DNA of 64,000 bases from Clostridiaceae bacterium (lineage in GTDB: Bacteria; Bacillota; Clostridia; DUPQ01): contig DUPQ01000032.1 of assembly GCA_012838235.1 (NCBI GenBank), positions 1 through 64,000 on the forward strand, written 5' to 3'. The notes beneath the pieces were generated by a model that made no database searches, was not told the DNA's origin, and worked only from the letters and a program-made list of their open reading frames with translations. The position numbers and the translations under genes are program-made. Numbering within the stretch: position 1 is the stretch's first letter; every line of letters begins with the position of its first letter. Positions 8,704-17,889 of the stretch are shown in pieces.

Positions 8704-9834
8704 TTATGAGTAATCTTCAATTCTCCATTCATCCAGCCAGTCTATGAAGATCATTCCATTCGGGTGCTGCGGAGCCGGTTCCTCAAACCTCAGCGGAAGC
8801 CAGACATAGTCTGCGACGGAAGTGTCCGTATCATTCTGCACAAGAATACTCCGGTAACCTTGTAGCCCGTATTTCCTGATCAGAGATTCCCTGAAATGCT
8901 CGCCTTCGCTGAGCGGGACTCGGCCCGAAAAGAAGCCCTCAAAAATTTCCTCGCAGAAGGCTGCCGGTATTTCCATCGCATTCGGCATCCAGCGGTCTGC
9001 CAACGCTACATACAGATTCTTCTTTCCAGGCATCTTGAACACCGAGGAAATCTGCGAGTGAAAGGATGTGCCGGTCGGATCGCCGGGATGTGGATCTCCG
9101 AGAACAGTAAAAGGGCCATGCCAGCTTTCCGACACTGCAACTTCGCTGCGGTTTGGAAAATACCCGGTCGTTCCGGATGTAATAAGATAGTGCAGTCCAT
9201 TTCGCTTAAAGTGTGCCGGCGCTTCCCGAACAAAAGGCGGATACGGATGCGGGAAATGATGGGAGCAGACATCTGTCACATCTGTGTAATCTGCTGTCAA
9301 CTCTGCGCAAATCAGCTCTGAATGGACTCGTTCAAAGTAATAATAAGCTTTTCCGTTCTCATCATCGACAAGATCAAAATCCCCGGCATTCATGCCAAGC
9401 GGAGATACCCCGCTCTGTACAATCGAATACGGTCCTAAAAAGCTGTCTGCGACCGCTATCGTAACCGTCTGTCGCCTGTTGTCATCTCTGTGCATGATCT
9501 TCATCCAGCAGACATATTTCTCCGTCTTTTGGTTAAACAGGATATGTGGCCGATCCAAACATGCCGTCCGGGGATTGAACGGTGATAACGGATCGTCAAG
9601 CACAGGCTCAACGATCAATCCCTTATCCTCCCAGTTGTAGAAGTCCCTTGACGCATAGGCACGAACTCCCCAGGTCCAGATACCACTACCGGGAACAGAG
9701 AATTCCTTGTTTTCTCCATACAGATAATATGTCTCGGTTTCAGCATCGAAAAAGATACTCCCCCCGTGGGCCTGAATGCGCTTTCCTTCCGTGTCGAGGA
9801 AAGGCTTTCCGGGTCGGATACTATGATTTTTCAT
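8704..9834 (-). CDS. Glycoside hydrolase family 43-like enzyme
   Basis: I place the start at the ATG at 9834 (376 residues), one base after the stop of the rhamnosidase gene and behind GGAG; translation is probably coupled. The N-terminus, GKPFLDTEGKRIQAHGGSI, and YYLYGENKE, RPHILFN, VREAPAHFKRNGLHYLITSG and GPF are typical of the five-bladed GH43 propeller group that includes galactanases and arabinosidases. There is no signal peptide, so it acts in the cytoplasm on imported oligosaccharides. Catalytic assignments cannot be fixed by eye; the E of REAP is the likely acid. Substrate is probably an arabinosyl or galactosyl decoration on a rhamnoside, by context. Confidence 0.8.
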   Translation of the reverse strand: MKNHSIRPGKPFLDTEGKRIQAHGGSIFFDAETETYYLYGENKEFSVPGSGIWTWGVRAYASRDFYNWEDKGLIVEPVLDDPLSPFNPRTACLDRPHILFNQKTEKYVCWMKIMHRDDNRRQTVTIAVADSFLGPYSIVQSGVSPLGMNAGDFDLVDDENGKAYYYFERVHSELICAELTADYTDVTDVCSHHFPHPYPPFVREAPAHFKRNGLHYLITSGTTGYFPNRSEVAVSESWHGPFTVLGDPHPGDPTGTSFHSQISSVFKMPGKKNLYVALADRWMPNAMEIPAAFCEEIFEGFFSGRVPLSEGEHFRESLIRKYGLQGYRSILVQNDTDTSVADYVWLPLRFEEPAPQHPNGMIFIDWLDEWRIEDYS

Positions 9835-9835
9835 A

Positions 9836-12445
9836 TTATTCGAATCTCCATGTACCACTCCCAACCTCCTTTGTTTCTCCGTTCCATTTGATCACTGCAC
9901 GGGTATTGGGCGGAACTGTTACCGTCAGAACGGAGTCTGTATATTCGACAGAAATAAGGCCGGCCTCGCAGATAAACTCCCGTTTCAGCCGGTCCAGACC
10001 AATCACACGGTCCGGGCTGACCTCAAATCTGGCAAAACCCGGCTCAAGCGGTCTGACTCCCGCAAGAACGGAAAAGAAATATTCATCCACAATACCGAAA
10101 GCATAATGGTCAAAGCTGATCTTTTGCGGTGTTCCGTCAGGTGCTACGGCACTCCAGCTTTCCCATATTGTTGTAGCTCCCATGCTGACTTCATAGAGCC
10201 AGCCCGGGCAGTTCGGGTTCATCAGGACCTTCAATGCCAGATCGTGGCGGCCGATGCTGTCCAGTACTTTCAGAATGTAGGGCGTTGCAAGAAAACCGGT
10301 TCCTATACGATAATCGTTTGAATGAATCAATTCAATGAGTTTCCCGGCGTATTCCTTTTCCAGGTCTCCGTCAACCAATTCAAATGCCAGGGCAAGGATG
10401 TATCGTCCCATATAGTCTGCATATTCGTGTTGTAGAGGAAGCACTTCTGCCTCGATTGCTGCTTTCATTTTTCGGGCGATACTTCCGTAATACGCAGCGC
10501 TCTTTTCGTCGCCAAGCTTTTCACAGATTTCTGCCAGCAGGTTTACCGAACGGAATGCGTAAAAAGGAGCGATATACCAGGCCGTTTCCTTACAAGCTTC
10601 AAATCCGGGCTTTTCCTTCCCCGGAACAAGCCATTCTCCGAAATGGAAGCCGGTATTCCAGAGGTACCGATCGTTTTCATCAAGTGAAGCGCCGCCTCTG
10701 CGCATCGCCGCTGTGCGGATTAGCTGATTAGCGTATTTCTTCATAGCGGGCAGACATTTCTTCAGAATCAGGTCATTGCCTGTCAGCCTGTACATACTGT
10801 ACGGAAGTTCTATAATCACATCGCTCCACCCGGCAACCGAAGGCAGTTCTCCTCCTGCTGCGGATTCGCCTTCCGCGGGCAGAATATCCTCCAGCCCCTT
10901 GGCCGGCTTTGACTTATCATACTCGCGGCTAATCTTTCTAAGCATGAAGTCATACATTTTTGTCGAGGGGCAGGTAATCGGTACCGCCCCGCTTTCCTGC
11001 TGATCTGCAAGGAGGCTGGAAAGCCAGCTTTCATAGAAAGGTGTCATTTCTTCGTTCAGCATGCTTGCGGCATTATAGACCAGAACATCACCTGTCCATC
11101 CTGCTTTTTCGCGCTGCGGGCAGTCTGTCGGGATTGACATCATATTGTTTCTCTGGGAATACCGAATGTTTTGATACAGCCGGTTCAGCTTCGGATTGCT
11201 GCAATTGAATCCGCCTTTGTTCTCCTTTTCCGTGGAAAGAAGGACGGCGGTCACATCTTCAGGGCGGATATTTCTTGCGCCTTCGATCATGATGTAGCGA
11301 AAGCCGTGAAAGGTAAAGATTGGTTCATAGAGAGTCTTTTCCCCGCTGCAGATTACGGTTTCGCGCTGGCGGGAAGATAGCGCCGCGAAATAATTGCCAT
11401 CTTTATCCAGAACTTCCGTATGATGGATGCGCACTTCCGTTCCGCGTTCTTCCCGTAGCAAGACTCGGCATCTGCCGGCAATTACCTGACCGAAATCATA
11501 AATAAGTTCGCCCTTTGGGCTTTGAATGACCTTCTTAACTGAGAAGATTTCAACAGCCCTAACCGGATCAAGCGCCTGAGCCCGGAGAATATCGAAGGGA
11601 TAATCACAGAGCACCGGTCTCAAGGGCTCCGAATAAGGCTTTGTCAGATCGATTTTTTCTCCGACGAACAGATCCGAATACAGGATATTTGTCTGGCGAC
11701 ACTCCTCACTGCCGTCGCTGAAAACAGTCTCGCGGGTTCCATCTGCATATTCAAGTTCCAATTGATACAGGATTGCGGGCTTTTCGTGATCGCAGCCGAC
11801 AGGTACGGTCTGGCTGTTGAAGTACCAGCCGTCTCCCACCAGCATCTCCAGCTTGTTTTTTCCCGTATGCAACAGCCCGGACACATCGTATCTTTGGTAA
11901 TACAAAAGCTTGCTGTAAGCGGTGAACTCCGGAGCAAATTCCCTGTCGTCCGCTCTTTCTCCGTTGATTATCAGATGATAAACGCCATAACAGGTGGCAT
12001 ACATGACGGCTGAGCGAAGTTTCCCGCGGATTTCAAAACCTCTCGTAAAAGAGAGCACCGGATTTTCGATACCGTCAGAGAGCATCTGATGCGGATTTCT
12101 CATAAAGGTGGATTCAACCCAGCATGCTTTCCAGTCTGCAAGGTCAAGACCTGTATAAAAACGTCCGGATGCACCGGAGGAATCACCGTCAGCGGTACAC
12201 ACGGTCACAGTATACCGATATTCAGATTTTGAGGGAAGCTTCGGTCCGTCATATGCGACAAAACTCTGCCGCCTGCTCTCCACTGTACCGCTGTCCCACA
12301 TCGTTCCTTTCTCGCCTTCCACAAGGATTCGGTAAGAACGCTGCACAATGTTCTTGTGTTCAGAACTGATGCGCCAGGAAAACTCAATATCCCCGTCAAC
12401 GCAGGGATTTGTTCTATGATTTACGCGTAAATGATACAGTTTCAT
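9836..12445 (-). CDS. Alpha-L-rhamnosidase (GH78)
   Basis: The start at 12445 (869 residues) has GGAAGGA upstream and overlaps the preceding gene by 32 bp. The order is N-terminal beta domains (Ig-like, then lectin-like with DGWY), an alpha/alpha-six barrel and a C-terminal beta domain. The family motif DCPQREKAGWTGD (about 441-453) supplies the acid/base region, and TTIWESW supplies the second catalytic Glu. There is no signal peptide, so it cleaves terminal alpha-L-rhamnose from glycosides in the cytoplasm after uptake by the symporter. The context with tannase-like and other esterases suggests acylated plant rhamnosides such as flavonoid glycosides or pectic fragments. Confidence 0.92.
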   Translation of the reverse strand: MKLYHLRVNHRTNPCVDGDIEFSWRISSEHKNIVQRSYRILVEGEKGTMWDSGTVESRRQSFVAYDGPKLPSKSEYRYTVTVCTADGDSSGASGRFYTGLDLADWKACWVESTFMRNPHQMLSDGIENPVLSFTRGFEIRGKLRSAVMYATCYGVYHLIINGERADDREFAPEFTAYSKLLYYQRYDVSGLLHTGKNKLEMLVGDGWYFNSQTVPVGCDHEKPAILYQLELEYADGTRETVFSDGSEECRQTNILYSDLFVGEKIDLTKPYSEPLRPVLCDYPFDILRAQALDPVRAVEIFSVKKVIQSPKGELIYDFGQVIAGRCRVLLREERGTEVRIHHTEVLDKDGNYFAALSSRQRETVICSGEKTLYEPIFTFHGFRYIMIEGARNIRPEDVTAVLLSTEKENKGGFNCSNPKLNRLYQNIRYSQRNNMMSIPTDCPQREKAGWTGDVLVYNAASMLNEEMTPFYESWLSSLLADQQESGAVPITCPSTKMYDFMLRKISREYDKSKPAKGLEDILPAEGESAAGGELPSVAGWSDVIIELPYSMYRLTGNDLILKKCLPAMKKYANQLIRTAAMRRGGASLDENDRYLWNTGFHFGEWLVPGKEKPGFEACKETAWYIAPFYAFRSVNLLAEICEKLGDEKSAAYYGSIARKMKAAIEAEVLPLQHEYADYMGRYILALAFELVDGDLEKEYAGKLIELIHSNDYRIGTGFLATPYILKVLDSIGRHDLALKVLMNPNCPGWLYEVSMGATTIWESWSAVAPDGTPQKISFDHYAFGIVDEYFFSVLAGVRPLEPGFARFEVSPDRVIGLDRLKREFICEAGLISVEYTDSVLTVTVPPNTRAVIKWNGETKEVGSGTWRFE

Positions 12446-13463
12446 GTCTCTGTTCCTTCCAAAATGTAATTGCTCTTTTAATCCATCCTTCGGCTTCTGT
12501 TTTGCCGCCTCTGCCAAAACCATGCCCGCCGTGTTCAGGTTTTTCTATAACACAGGGGACTTCTGCTGTTGTGAGAGCACGAGCAAAAGCTGAGCTGAGT
12601 TCACAATCCACCGTCTCGTCATCTCTCGCGTGAACAATAAAACACGGCGGATAGTCGCAGTCAATATTCTGATCAACGTTATAAGGTCCACAATAAGATT
12701 CATCGACTCCAGATCCGAGAAGACCTTTAAGCATAAGCTTGCGATACGGTTCCGGCAACTGTTCCAAGGCTTTCCAAACATTAAGCAGGGGATAAGCAAG
12801 GAGCACTGCTTCTGGCGCAGGAAGGTTGAATTTCCGATATCCCAGTTCCTTAATGCCCCCGCAGGCAGCAAGATGTCCCCCCGCGGAAAAGCCCCCGACT
12901 GCGTAATGCTTCATGCTAACATCAAGATTCTGTTCATTGCTGAAAAGGAAACGAATCGCGGCTGCCAGATCCTCCATCGGCTTTGGGAAAAGCGGTGCCA
13001 AAGCCCCGACCCGATATGTCAGACAAAGGCAGTCTATTCCTAGCGCTGCAGCTTCTGCCGCTGCGGGAAATGCCTCGGGCAGATTGCAAACTGCACCGTA
13101 AGCGCCACCCGAGGCGAGTATCAGCGTTCTTCGTACGCAGTCTTTTTCGTAGTTGCATGCGGTTTCTGCCGGAAAATGGACCAGTTTAACATTCGCTTTT
13201 CCGGGGCACGCAGCAGTCTCATCAGACCTGTATACATCATATAAAACCCTTCCTCTTGCAGCATTACGGCACAGTGTGTTCAGACCGAAAACCATATCGT
13301 CCGCATTCCACGCCGGATCTGCAGCCTGAATATCTTTCAGGGTTCTGCTTTCGTCAGAGAATCTGCCGGCTCCCCTTTCTGAAAGGTCATAGATCAACTG
13401 GCTGAACAGATTGTCCTGCAGTATGCTGCGGATTTCTTTTATTGTTGTTTCCGGTGTAATCAT
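12414..13463 (-). CDS. Alpha/beta hydrolase (esterase/lipase family)
   Basis: The 349-residue protein has the alpha/beta hydrolase elements: an oxyanion region LASGGAYG in place of HGGG, the nucleophile elbow GFSAGGH, the Asp in HARDDETVDC and the His in HGGHGFG. This is the acetyl-esterase/BD-FAE-like group. It is cytoplasmic and encoded between the serine hydrolase and the rhamnosidase, with a 5-bp gap and a 32-bp overlap respectively. A role in removing acetyl or aromatic acyl groups from imported glycosides fits the operon, but no substrate can be read from the sequence. Confidence 0.82.
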   Translation of the reverse strand: MITPETTIKEIRSILQDNLFSQLIYDLSERGAGRFSDESRTLKDIQAADPAWNADDMVFGLNTLCRNAARGRVLYDVYRSDETAACPGKANVKLVHFPAETACNYEKDCVRRTLILASGGAYGAVCNLPEAFPAAAEAAALGIDCLCLTYRVGALAPLFPKPMEDLAAAIRFLFSNEQNLDVSMKHYAVGGFSAGGHLAACGGIKELGYRKFNLPAPEAVLLAYPLLNVWKALEQLPEPYRKLMLKGLLGSGVDESYCGPYNVDQNIDCDYPPCFIVHARDDETVDCELSSAFARALTTAEVPCVIEKPEHGGHGFGRGGKTEAEGWIKRAITFWKEQRHETVSFTRKS

Positions 13464-13468
13464 AGTTC

Positions 13469-14662
13469 TCAGTCCCCTTCAAAAACCAGTTCTTCGATTC
13501 TCTTGCTGATATAGGACCCTGACCCTTCCAAATCGGCGCGGTTCGTCATAAATACAACGCCCAGCCTGTCAATAGGGCTGATGAAGAAGTGCGTGCCAAA
13601 AGCCCCGCTCCAGCCGTAGGTTCCGGCTGTCGCAGGACTGCCGCCCTTTTCAGGATCCTGACGAATCTTCATTCCCAGTCCCCATACAAAGCCGGGTTCG
13701 GGCTCAAGATGGACGAGAGGCGCTTCACTTCGCATCATTCGAACCGTTTCCGGCTGCAGAATCCGTCTGCCTTTATAGGAACCTTCACAGAGCAGCATCT
13801 GTGCAAAATGGCTATAATCATCAAGAGTGGAATACATTCCGCCACAGCCATGTTCAAAAGAGATGGCCTTCTGGTGCATGGCTCCTGCCACATCATTCTT
13901 TGTTCCGGTGACATCTTTCAGGCTGCCCGCATGCCTTTTATATACCTTGACAAGCCTTTTCTGTCTCTCTTCTGATAGGAAAAAGCCTGTATCAAACATT
14001 TCGAGAGGATCGCAGATTTCTGTGCGAACAAAACCTTCAAGCCGTGTGCCACTCACACATTCAATGAGATATCCAAGCACATCAAAACCGGCGAGAGGTG
14101 AATAACCCGTTCCGGTTCCCGGATCAAAATCCAGGGGTTGAGCAGCAAAATACGAAACTTCTTCCCTGAGCGATCCGAACTGCGGAAGACCTTTCAGAAG
14201 GCTCAGCAGACTGACCGTTCCCTGCTGCATTCCCGAGGAATGGCTTAAGAGATCGCGGACTGTGATGTCGCGGGAGGCAGGTTTTGTTTTCACTTTACTG
14301 ATATTGAAAAACGGAAGAAGCAGAGGTATTCTTTTAAGTAAGTCCGGTCCGTTGGCATATTTCGGATCATGATTCACCTGCATATCCGCGAATTCCGTCA
14401 GATAATGCGAAACAGGATCATCTATGTCGATAAGTCCCCTCTCTGCACAGATCATCACTGCGGCAGCTACGATCGGCTTTGTCATCGACATGAGTCTGAA
14501 AATACTGTCATATTCCACGGATCTCGTTGCTTCAATATCGCTTAATCCCCATTTTCCGCGGAAAATCGTTTCAGCTTCTGAAAACACATGCAACGCTCCA
14601 CCGGCTAGTTCATGTGAATCAATATAGCCTTGCATCACCTGATTGATTGTTTCAGTCTTCAT
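13469..14662 (-). CDS. Beta-lactamase-like serine hydrolase (class C/EstB family)
   Basis: The start at 14662 has AAAGG upstream and overlaps the tannase stop by 11 bp. The 397-residue protein has the SxxK motif SMTK near residue 70, a Tyr motif YSP where YSN or YAN is usual, and C-terminal strand elements including HFFISPIDRLGV. The family includes EstB-like carboxylesterases and D-aminopeptidases as well as class C beta-lactamases. There is no signal peptide, so it is a cytoplasmic esterase rather than a drug-resistance enzyme. It is another of the esterases in this operon. Confidence 0.82.
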   Translation of the reverse strand: MKTETINQVMQGYIDSHELAGGALHVFSEAETIFRGKWGLSDIEATRSVEYDSIFRLMSMTKPIVAAAVMICAERGLIDIDDPVSHYLTEFADMQVNHDPKYANGPDLLKRIPLLLPFFNISKVKTKPASRDITVRDLLSHSSGMQQGTVSLLSLLKGLPQFGSLREEVSYFAAQPLDFDPGTGTGYSPLAGFDVLGYLIECVSGTRLEGFVRTEICDPLEMFDTGFFLSEERQKRLVKVYKRHAGSLKDVTGTKNDVAGAMHQKAISFEHGCGGMYSTLDDYSHFAQMLLCEGSYKGRRILQPETVRMMRSEAPLVHLEPEPGFVWGLGMKIRQDPEKGGSPATAGTYGWSGAFGTHFFISPIDRLGVVFMTNRADLEGSGSYISKRIEELVFEGD

Positions 14663-16238
14663 TGTTATGCCTTTCGTCCCGGTAAGGACTCTGGCTGCTT
14701 TCCTCCAGCGTCTCCCCATTCTTTCTGTCCACTCTGACTTTTCGTATCTCTTCCGGAGCCTTTCCCTCTTCTACCCACTTCATCAGAGCAAGCATGCCAT
14801 CTTTTTCGGTAATTCCGGGTCCGTTGCCGAAGCAATTACCATGGTTGTCACCGGGGGTTATGTATAGTCTCATAAAGCGGTCCAACGCACTCTGCGAACC
14901 AAAATGCGTGAGAAGCTTCCCGTAATAGTCCAGCGTCCCTGCCACCGGTATCAGCGGGTCGTCCATACCGTGGTCGATTATGAGTTTGCCGCCGGCATTC
15001 ACAAATGCATCGATTGCAGGATTATCACCAAGGTTATCCGAAAACTTTCTGACGCCTTCTTCAAAAAGCTCGGTGAATTCCCTAATCTTCATGCCATCAA
15101 ACTTCTGACCCGGTGTTTCCGTGATCCATCTGGCGCAGATTGGAGCGAGAAAAAAAGGCTTTACGTGCCGCGACCATGGCATCGGATAATAATAGGTGCC
15201 GATAGGAATCACACACTGCCAATTCTTCACGCCGGGTGCAAAACCGTACCAAAGGAAACTGCCGTCAGCCTTTCTCGGGCCACGGCAAAGTTCCGTCATG
15301 AATCTTGCATCGGCTTCTGTAATGGAATCGCTACCAATATTTTTCCCCACACAGGAATAAAAATCAAATTCAGGGATCTTTTCCAAGTGATAATACTTGT
15401 CCGCACCGCCGTTTGCTTCATGAACGGCGTCAATGAAAAACTGATTCTTTTTAGCTGAAAATGTGATTCCATACTCGTTCATGAGTGTCTGAGCCCAAAA
15501 ACCGGAGACCATCAACTTCTGCCAGTTGATTGCGGGGCAGGATGCCCAGATGCCGTTATAGTCTTTCGGATAATTCTGGACTTCCATGAGCGATTGTCTT
15601 CCGCCTCCGGAACCGCCGTTCATATAGGACCATCTGACAGGGCGGTCATGGAGAAGCTCTGCTATAGCTTTTCCGAAAACAGTCATATTATGAGTGCTCC
15701 GAAGTCTCCAGTTTTCGTACAACTCACGGTTGAGCGTTCCGGTTTTCGGGTCGATGGTGTAATCGTGGAGCCCGCCGTCATTGTTTCCCGCGAACATCGT
15801 CGCTGCAGTAAAACCGTTCATGACGGCAAAGGGGACCGTCAAACCACGCTGGGCGTTATCCGGCTTTGTCAGATAACTTCGTCCTCCGATTCCGGTCCCT
15901 CCTCCGGCGGTTCCCGCAAAACGATCGTTCCAGGCTGCAGGCGACCAAACAATGAGCGTCTCAGTATGGTTACCGGTCAGATGCTCCAGTTCCACTTCAT
16001 AATATGCGGGTAGGCCTTCAATCTTTTTTCCGCCGCCGAACATACGCTGAATCAGAGAAACCTTTGGATGATACTCCCCGCTCCCGTTAAAACTGACACA
16101 TATATTTCTGAACACCTCACCGGGAAACAGCCGTGCAAGGCCGGCTTCGACATACTGACCCGTTGCCCTCCGTTCGATTCCCTGCGTCGGAGAGACAGAA
16201 GTCATATCAAAGAATCTGACGTTGTCTCTTTCAAGCAT
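14652..16238 (-). CDS. Tannase/feruloyl esterase family hydrolase lacking the CS-D-HC cysteines
   Basis: The 528-residue protein follows the tannase family: YMNGGSGGGRQSLMEVQNYP carries the nucleophile Ser, HGMDDPLIP the Asp, and ITPGDNHGNCFGNGPG the His. In characterised members the residues next to Ser and His are cysteines that form a disulfide (CS-D-HC motif). Here Cys before Ser is Gly and Cys after His is Gly, so the pair was lost together. No signal peptide is visible, and a cytoplasmic enzyme would not need the disulfide. The reaction is probably hydrolysis of galloyl, feruloyl or similar esters of sugars. It is second in the island operon, 18 bp after the symporter gene. Confidence 0.85.
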   Translation of the reverse strand: MLERDNVRFFDMTSVSPTQGIERRATGQYVEAGLARLFPGEVFRNICVSFNGSGEYHPKVSLIQRMFGGGKKIEGLPAYYEVELEHLTGNHTETLIVWSPAAWNDRFAGTAGGGTGIGGRSYLTKPDNAQRGLTVPFAVMNGFTAATMFAGNNDGGLHDYTIDPKTGTLNRELYENWRLRSTHNMTVFGKAIAELLHDRPVRWSYMNGGSGGGRQSLMEVQNYPKDYNGIWASCPAINWQKLMVSGFWAQTLMNEYGITFSAKKNQFFIDAVHEANGGADKYYHLEKIPEFDFYSCVGKNIGSDSITEADARFMTELCRGPRKADGSFLWYGFAPGVKNWQCVIPIGTYYYPMPWSRHVKPFFLAPICARWITETPGQKFDGMKIREFTELFEEGVRKFSDNLGDNPAIDAFVNAGGKLIIDHGMDDPLIPVAGTLDYYGKLLTHFGSQSALDRFMRLYITPGDNHGNCFGNGPGITEKDGMLALMKWVEEGKAPEEIRKVRVDRKNGETLEESSQSPYRDERHNNED

Positions 16239-16256
16239 GATACAGTCTCCTGTTTT

Positions 16257-17738
16257 TCAGTATTTCCGCGACAATCTGGTCTCGCATTCCTCGCGGCTAA
16301 TCTCACCGGCATTACATTGAGCCATAAGTTTTGCGTCGTCATCCTTCAGCTTATAGAATGCCATAACCACAACGCTCAGCAGTGTGCCAAGTGCGGGAAT
16401 CAGCATAAAGACAATCCAAAGAGTGTCCAGTGCACTCTGGGTCTGCACTACATTGAGCTCGGCAAGCTCCTCAAAACTGTCTGCCTCAACAGTAATCCAT
16501 TCGGAAAGCCCCAGGATGAACACGCCCAAAGAAGAAGCGATGCTTGTCGTTAACTTGTTAACGAACGCATTGAGGGAGAAGAAAATCCCCGAGCAGTCTT
16601 TTCCGGTCTTATAGCGCGTATACTCAATCGTATCCGGAGTGAAAAAAGTCTTTGCGATATTGGCAACATTGCCCGGCGCAGCCTGCAGCACCAGCAGGAT
16701 TGTAATAACGACAAAATTGTTGTAACCGGCAAAGAAAATAGAACCGTAGATTAGAGCTGCGGTCAACCCGCAGACCATATAAACCTTTTTCTTTCCGAAT
16801 TTGCGGCATAACTTATCGGTATTGAGCTGGGCAATCAGCTGAGGGATAAAGGCGATCGCGATTGGAATGATAAGAATCATCGAGTCACCGTACAGATAGT
16901 ATGACGCATAGGTTCCGAGAGAACTGCCCGTCGCCAGAGCCCCCATAATAAGCGTGCTGAGAAGGATGACAGCCATGTATTTGTTTGTCTTTACGCATTT
17001 AATCATATCACGGAAATTGTAACGCTCCGTGCTCTTTTCGTCCTCGGTGTTTTTCAGTTCGGTATTGTGTTCCTTCACTTTTGTCGCCAGCGGGAGCATC
17101 ATGAAGAAGAAAATGACAGACGAAACAATCGCAACCATTCTTATGGAGATTCCTACATGTTCGCTAATAAGGAATGTCCAGATGATGCCGGCTAAAACCG
17201 TCGCAATGCCGCCGATGATGCCTTTCGTCTGAAGGATTGAGTTACGCTCCTCGGTGTTGTCCGTCAGCGACACAATCATTGAGTTCATGGGGACCTCAAC
17301 AAGCGTATAGCTGATATCATACAGAAGATAGGTCACCATAAACCAACCGATCTTCACGGCGTTTGGCACGCCCTGCGGCATAAGAAAGAAAAGGACCGTA
17401 AAAATCGGGAACAGGAAGAAGGTCGCGCGGTACCAAGGTAGGTATTTGCCTTCACCGGCTATTTTTCCAAAAAGTCGGCTCTTTTTGATATTGAGTTTGT
17501 CGATCAAGAAACCGAAAATTACATCGTCGAGCGCATCGATGACCTTGACAACCAGGATTGCCGCGGAAATCGAAATCAGGTTGATTCCCTGAAACAACAG
17601 AAAGAGCGTCATAAACGCCGTGACGATATAGCCCTCCAATGTGCGCCCCAAATCGCCAACATAGTAGTTGATTCTTTCGCTTTTTGTTGTAAGCCATAAA
17701 GACTTATCGATCTTTGGTTTGCTTTCCTTGCTTTTCAT
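16257..17738 (-). CDS. GPH-family (MelB-like) sugar/cation symporter
   Basis: The 493-residue membrane protein has about 12 helices. The start SERINYYVGDLGRTLEGY and the stretch DALDDVIFGFLIDK, with acidic residues in helices 1 and 2, are those of the glycoside-pentoside-hexuronide/cation symporters. It should import the glycoside using Na+ or H+. It is the first gene of the island operon, with GGGAGG before the ATG, and lies opposite the TetR gene with the inverted repeat between them. This position suggests substrate-induced expression. Confidence 0.88.
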   Translation of the reverse strand: MKSKESKPKIDKSLWLTTKSERINYYVGDLGRTLEGYIVTAFMTLFLLFQGINLISISAAILVVKVIDALDDVIFGFLIDKLNIKKSRLFGKIAGEGKYLPWYRATFFLFPIFTVLFFLMPQGVPNAVKIGWFMVTYLLYDISYTLVEVPMNSMIVSLTDNTEERNSILQTKGIIGGIATVLAGIIWTFLISEHVGISIRMVAIVSSVIFFFMMLPLATKVKEHNTELKNTEDEKSTERYNFRDMIKCVKTNKYMAVILLSTLIMGALATGSSLGTYASYYLYGDSMILIIPIAIAFIPQLIAQLNTDKLCRKFGKKKVYMVCGLTAALIYGSIFFAGYNNFVVITILLVLQAAPGNVANIAKTFFTPDTIEYTRYKTGKDCSGIFFSLNAFVNKLTTSIASSLGVFILGLSEWITVEADSFEELAELNVVQTQSALDTLWIVFMLIPALGTLLSVVVMAFYKLKDDDAKLMAQCNAGEISREECETRLSRKY

Positions 17739-17784
17739 AGAAACCTCCCGATATTATATTATGCTTGACAAGCTCCCAGCCAAC

Positions 17785-17816
17785 TGATACATTTGTTTCA
17801 TGGTGCAAGTGTATCA
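17785..17816. promoter_or_regulatory. Inverted repeat, candidate TetR operator
   Basis: TGATACATTTG (17785-17795) and CAAGTGTATCA (17806-17816) form an 11-bp inverted repeat with one mismatch and a 10-bp centre. It lies in the gap between the symporter gene and the divergent TetR gene, so it could control both directions. Confidence 0.6.
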
Positions 17817-17889
17817 ATCCTTTTTCCTGAAATCAAGAGAAAGGATTGCTTCGTCAAAAAAAGAAACAAAACGGGGAATTTGTATCACT

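Noticed and set aside
12630-13189. Long plus-strand frames inside the island operon
   Set aside because: They run antisense to alpha/beta hydrolase codons; the higher GC content removes stop codons by chance.
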